Shown: positions 61,015 through 64,000 of the stretch, piece after piece
How the letters are laid out: every line of letters starts with the position of its first letter
Position numbering within the stretch: the stretch's first letter is position 1
From: Athripsodes cinereus
Lineage: Eukaryota; Arthropoda; Insecta; Trichoptera; Leptoceridae
Length of the DNA: 64,000 nt
Assembly: GCA_947579605.1 (NCBI GenBank)
Contig: OX388325.1
Location: forward strand, 10,039,572 to 10,103,571
Direction: 5' to 3'
The notes under the pieces: model-generated
The model's input: the letters and a program-made list of their open reading frames with translations, nothing else
Database searches by the model: none
Told to the model about the DNA's origin: nothing
Position numbers and translations under genes: made by a program

Positions 61015-61130
61015 GTATGCGGCCCTCTTTGTCTACCCTATTAAGAACACAGCAGATGGATATGCTAGGGAAGAGATATGCATTATCTTGAAGATTTTAT
61101 TCAGCAATGATACTCTCCTTTCAACCTGAC
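61015..61130. repeat. MITE-like family A, rearranged copy
   Basis: gatatggtatgcggccctct, then atgcattatcttgaagattt-tattcagcaatgata; the family A blocks appear in altered order. Confidence 0.45.
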
Positions 61131-61964
61131 TATGTGTTTAGAACATTTTCTTCAAATGGTATTTTCAGAAAAACTGTAGATAGCAATTTATCACAAATAA
61201 AATTTATCATATGGAAGTATACTAAAAAAACTTAAGCAATCAATTCTTAGAAAGGGTTTATAGGGTAATTTCAAATGTATTGCATGAAAACAAAAACAAA
61301 TGCCAAAATATTATAAAAATGGTTTTGTTTTACTTTGTAAACAATTCAAATGTTGCCACATTAGAAATTAACCGTATTGCCATTATTTGTTTCATTAAAT
61401 GTTAAATAAATGCAACCAAAATATTTTTAAAAAAAAAACAAGAAAACATTATATTGTGTACCTTTTTTGAAAATAATATAATAAAATAATAATATTAACG
61501 TTTTTTCTGTAATTTTTGGTATATTTGATATTTTCAGTGTTGCCATTATATAAAAATGTATAAACTTTTTTTATAGTATTGATTATTTTTAACCTACACA
61601 CTCAATCAAAACCAACAATACCTACCTAAATTAGATGTATTACCCACTCTTTCAAAATTATGTAAAAATTGTTCCTTTTTTCAAACTGTAACTATACGAC
61701 TGGCAGGGGTGGTTCGAAAAATTGATTTTTTAATTCATCACCTTTTTAGTGTAATAAATAATATAATTTATATAAATGATTGTATATTTGGTGTATCTCC
61801 TGTTGTTGAATATGTATTTTATTATGTTATTCAAAAAAGGATACGTTTTTTTTTTTTGTTGAAATATTTGTATTTTTGTATGCTAGAATGTAAGCTTTAG
61901 TGTTGCATGTGAAAAAAAATAATATGTTGTGATAAAAGGTTCAAATTCTTACTCTCCAAACTTT

Positions 61965-62130
61965 TATATCTATCAACTGTACCATCACAGCATCTCCCAA
62001 AAGTGAGGTAACCAGTAGACTACCTATATGTTTGTTACATAGTCCTCTAGATGCCGTAAAAAAATAAAATACGAGGAGTGTACACCTCATCATTGCTAAT
62101 CTGAAGAAGATGTCAAATGATGTTCTACAC
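61965..62130 (-). repeat. MITE-like family A, inverted copy
   Basis: accatcacagcatctcccaa-aagtgaggtaaccagtagac is the complement of the family A tail (gtctgctggttacccacttg..ggagatgctgtgatgg). Confidence 0.65.
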
Positions 62131-62849
62131 AAATGTACAAAAATGTGTGGCTCAAAGCTGTCAACAATTGGCTAACCAATAAACTAACCGCATCTATTAA
62201 AAAAAAATTGTGATGAGTGAGAGTGTCGCTAATCATTTGTGCATTGAAAAAGTTTAATGTCTTTTATGTAATATTTTACAAATTCCTGTATTTTTCAACA
62301 GACCACTTGAAAACATTACAAAAAGAGTGGTAAGAATATTAATGTAACATATTTTCATATTCACATGCAACGAAAACTTGAGGTCTTATTTATATTCACG
62401 ATAATTTTTGTGTTGTTTACGCCTTTAAATGTTGATCGGATCTTGGTATTTGCCCAATTGGCATTGTCAATACACCTATTGTAGTTAACCTTTCCTATCA
62501 TTTTCATAGGCTGGCCACATACAATAAAAAATCTATGACTTGTCATAGATAAAGCTGTCATTTAGTATAATTAATCCATGACTTAACATAAACAATTCAT
62601 CACGTTTATTCTTCCGTTGTGTATGTTTCGATTAATGCCTTTTTTATGTAAATTACATAATTTGTGGATTTTTAAGTTTTTTTCTTTTCGTAATAACCAC
62701 TTTTTATTCGCTTCACTCCAAAAATAGCCATCATTGACATCTATCTGTCAAAAAAAATAACAAATAATTAGTTCAACAAATTTTCGTATATGTTTTCATT
62801 TCTTGAGAGAAGAAATATCACATACACGGGGTGAAATGTGGAGATATTT

Positions 62850-62965
62850 GGTAGACTAACAGTAGAATTTTCGAAGTTCATTAAAAAAATCCCGAGTTCA
62901 AACACATTTGTGATTTTCACCACCTAATCTAGGGTTTATCTCAAACTTGAAATTATCTTAATTCA
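62850..62965 (+). repeat. Old SINE (family 3)
   Basis: atcccgagttcaaacac (B-box-like), then ttcaccaccta, agggtttatctcaaacttga and attatctt. Confidence 0.5.
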
Positions 62966-63734
62966 AAGAAAACCTCAATCAATAGATGATTGTGTGTGGC
63001 CAGCCTAAAAATCCAAACCTTTTCATAAATATCCTGTGTTAGCTAGCCGTTGTCATTTTGTGACCATAGATTATTAAAATGTAATTGTATAAATATAAAG
63101 AGCTACATATTATAAAGAAAAATATGACAGTATTATAAATGTATTTTTCAAACATCCATTTTCTAAATTCAAATCGCTGTCATAAAATACTTTTCATTCT
63201 ATCATTTAAAAACAGAACTACATACAACGCATTAAATATAACTGAAAAATTGGAATGTGTCGTGCAAAAATGTTTCAAGCCACGTCAACCTCAAACTGAG
63301 ATAATTCTTGATGGTGTTGCATTTAGTTAATACTATTAACAACATTTGTATATGTGCGCTGTGAGTTGGTATCATTGTGTAAAATATGTGTACTATGTGT
63401 GTATCTATAAATAATATAACACAATACACAGTATGTATACTGACTCAGAGGATTGGTTATTAGTTAGCAAAAGTTAGCAAATCTTCAAAACGATTGCCAA
63501 TTACCTCTGAATATTGAATCATTGCTGATTATGACATCTGATACAATCCATTTGTCCCATCTCAAATCGATAAAAGAAATGTTTATTATTCTGTAATAAC
63601 TATCTTCTCCCTGACGATTTAATAACATTTGGAGACTGTTTTTGGCACAAATCATCCTTATAGGATGCTATGCCATAAGTGAAGAAAAAAAAATTACCAA
63701 AACAAGAGCATCATTTTTATTTTTGAATTATGAC

Positions 63735-63850
63735 ATTTTATTAGTGAATTCATACCACCATAGCATCTTCCACTTATGGTGTAACCAGCAGACTAACTGG
63801 GTATGACAAACATGCAGGTTCTCTTCTCTGCGCTAATTAAAAAATTACAT
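63735..63850 (-). repeat. MITE-like family A, inverted copy
   Basis: accaccatagcatcttccac-ttatggtgtaaccagcagactaac, then tgacaaacatgcaggttctct, inverse of the family A tail. Confidence 0.65.
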
Positions 63851-64000
63851 TTGATATTTGACAAATATCTGTCTTCTGCAGGATACTCTTACTTTTTTTG
63901 TACATTTTTGCACAACACACTCCAATTTTGAAAAATAACTTACTTAATAATCAGCTTAAGTAGCTTATTCTATTTGATTTGAAATTGTCTTACATCTTAA

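Larger units (their letters stand above)
55577..64000. other. Sequence 3' of the last supported exon; no gene found
   Basis: About 8.4 kb with an hAT-type MITE (56309-56545), old SINEs (58870, 62850), an 85-bp degenerate repeat (59150-59490), and family A fragments (61015, 61965, 63735). No further exon in phase 1 with channel-tail character was found. It may be intron of the same gene or intergenic. Confidence 0.55.

Overview
The window is a stretch of an AT-rich animal genome, almost certainly an insect. It carries the 3' half of one large gene on the + strand: a presynaptic voltage-gated calcium channel alpha-1 subunit of the Cav2 class, the orthologue of Drosophila cacophony (cac). Twenty-one exons can be placed between bases 21 and 55537 from splice sites, reading phase and recognisable channel segments. 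They run from domain III S1 to the histidine/arginine/serine-rich C-terminal tail. Domains I and II lie upstream of the window. The most distal C-terminus may lie downstream. No bacterial-type feature, CRISPR array, origin or functional RNA gene was seen.

Layout. 21-5230: domain III (S1-S6, selectivity glutamate in TGEGWP) and the III-IV linker through IVS1. 5231-24331: a 19-kb region holding two alternative exons of identical length (111 nt, 11171-11281 and 19125-19235), each able to supply the IVS1-S2 loop and IVS2. 24332-25433: IVS3, IVS4 and most of IVS5. 28687-30981: a second pair of alternative exons (92 and 95 nt, same phase) encoding the start of the IVS5-pore loop. 35344-39494: domain IV selectivity filter (TGESWP), S6, EF-hand, pre-IQ and IQ region. 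47780-48643: a probable optional C-terminal cassette, including a possible 10-nt microexon. 53392-55537: the C-terminal tail exons. 55538-64000: no convincing exon.

The two alternative pairs allow four versions of domain IV (S2 voltage-sensor helix x pore turret) without disturbing the frame. The strongest candidate regulatory signal is a set of GCATG / TGCATG words (the RNA target of Rbfox-type splicing factors) concentrated around the first pair. Ten GCATG words fall in 190 bases at 13310-13499, and five more at 18048-18132, just upstream of the second exon.

The introns are full of mobile-element debris: two tRNA-derived SINE families with clear A/B boxes, an older SINE family sharing a 3' tail with the first, LINE reverse-transcriptase fragments, an RT fragment split by a SINE, hAT-type elements, several palindromic MITE-like elements (one with perfect 108-bp arms), and minisatellites. 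A near-identical inverted SINE pair starts about 20 nt after the EF-hand exon's 5' splice site. Separately, the word TTTGTCTATGG recurs on both strands in otherwise unrelated intronic contexts. The order of insect is not resolved: the RTE-like tails are of a kind common in Lepidoptera but not confined to them. All family assignments are by eye; no database search was run.
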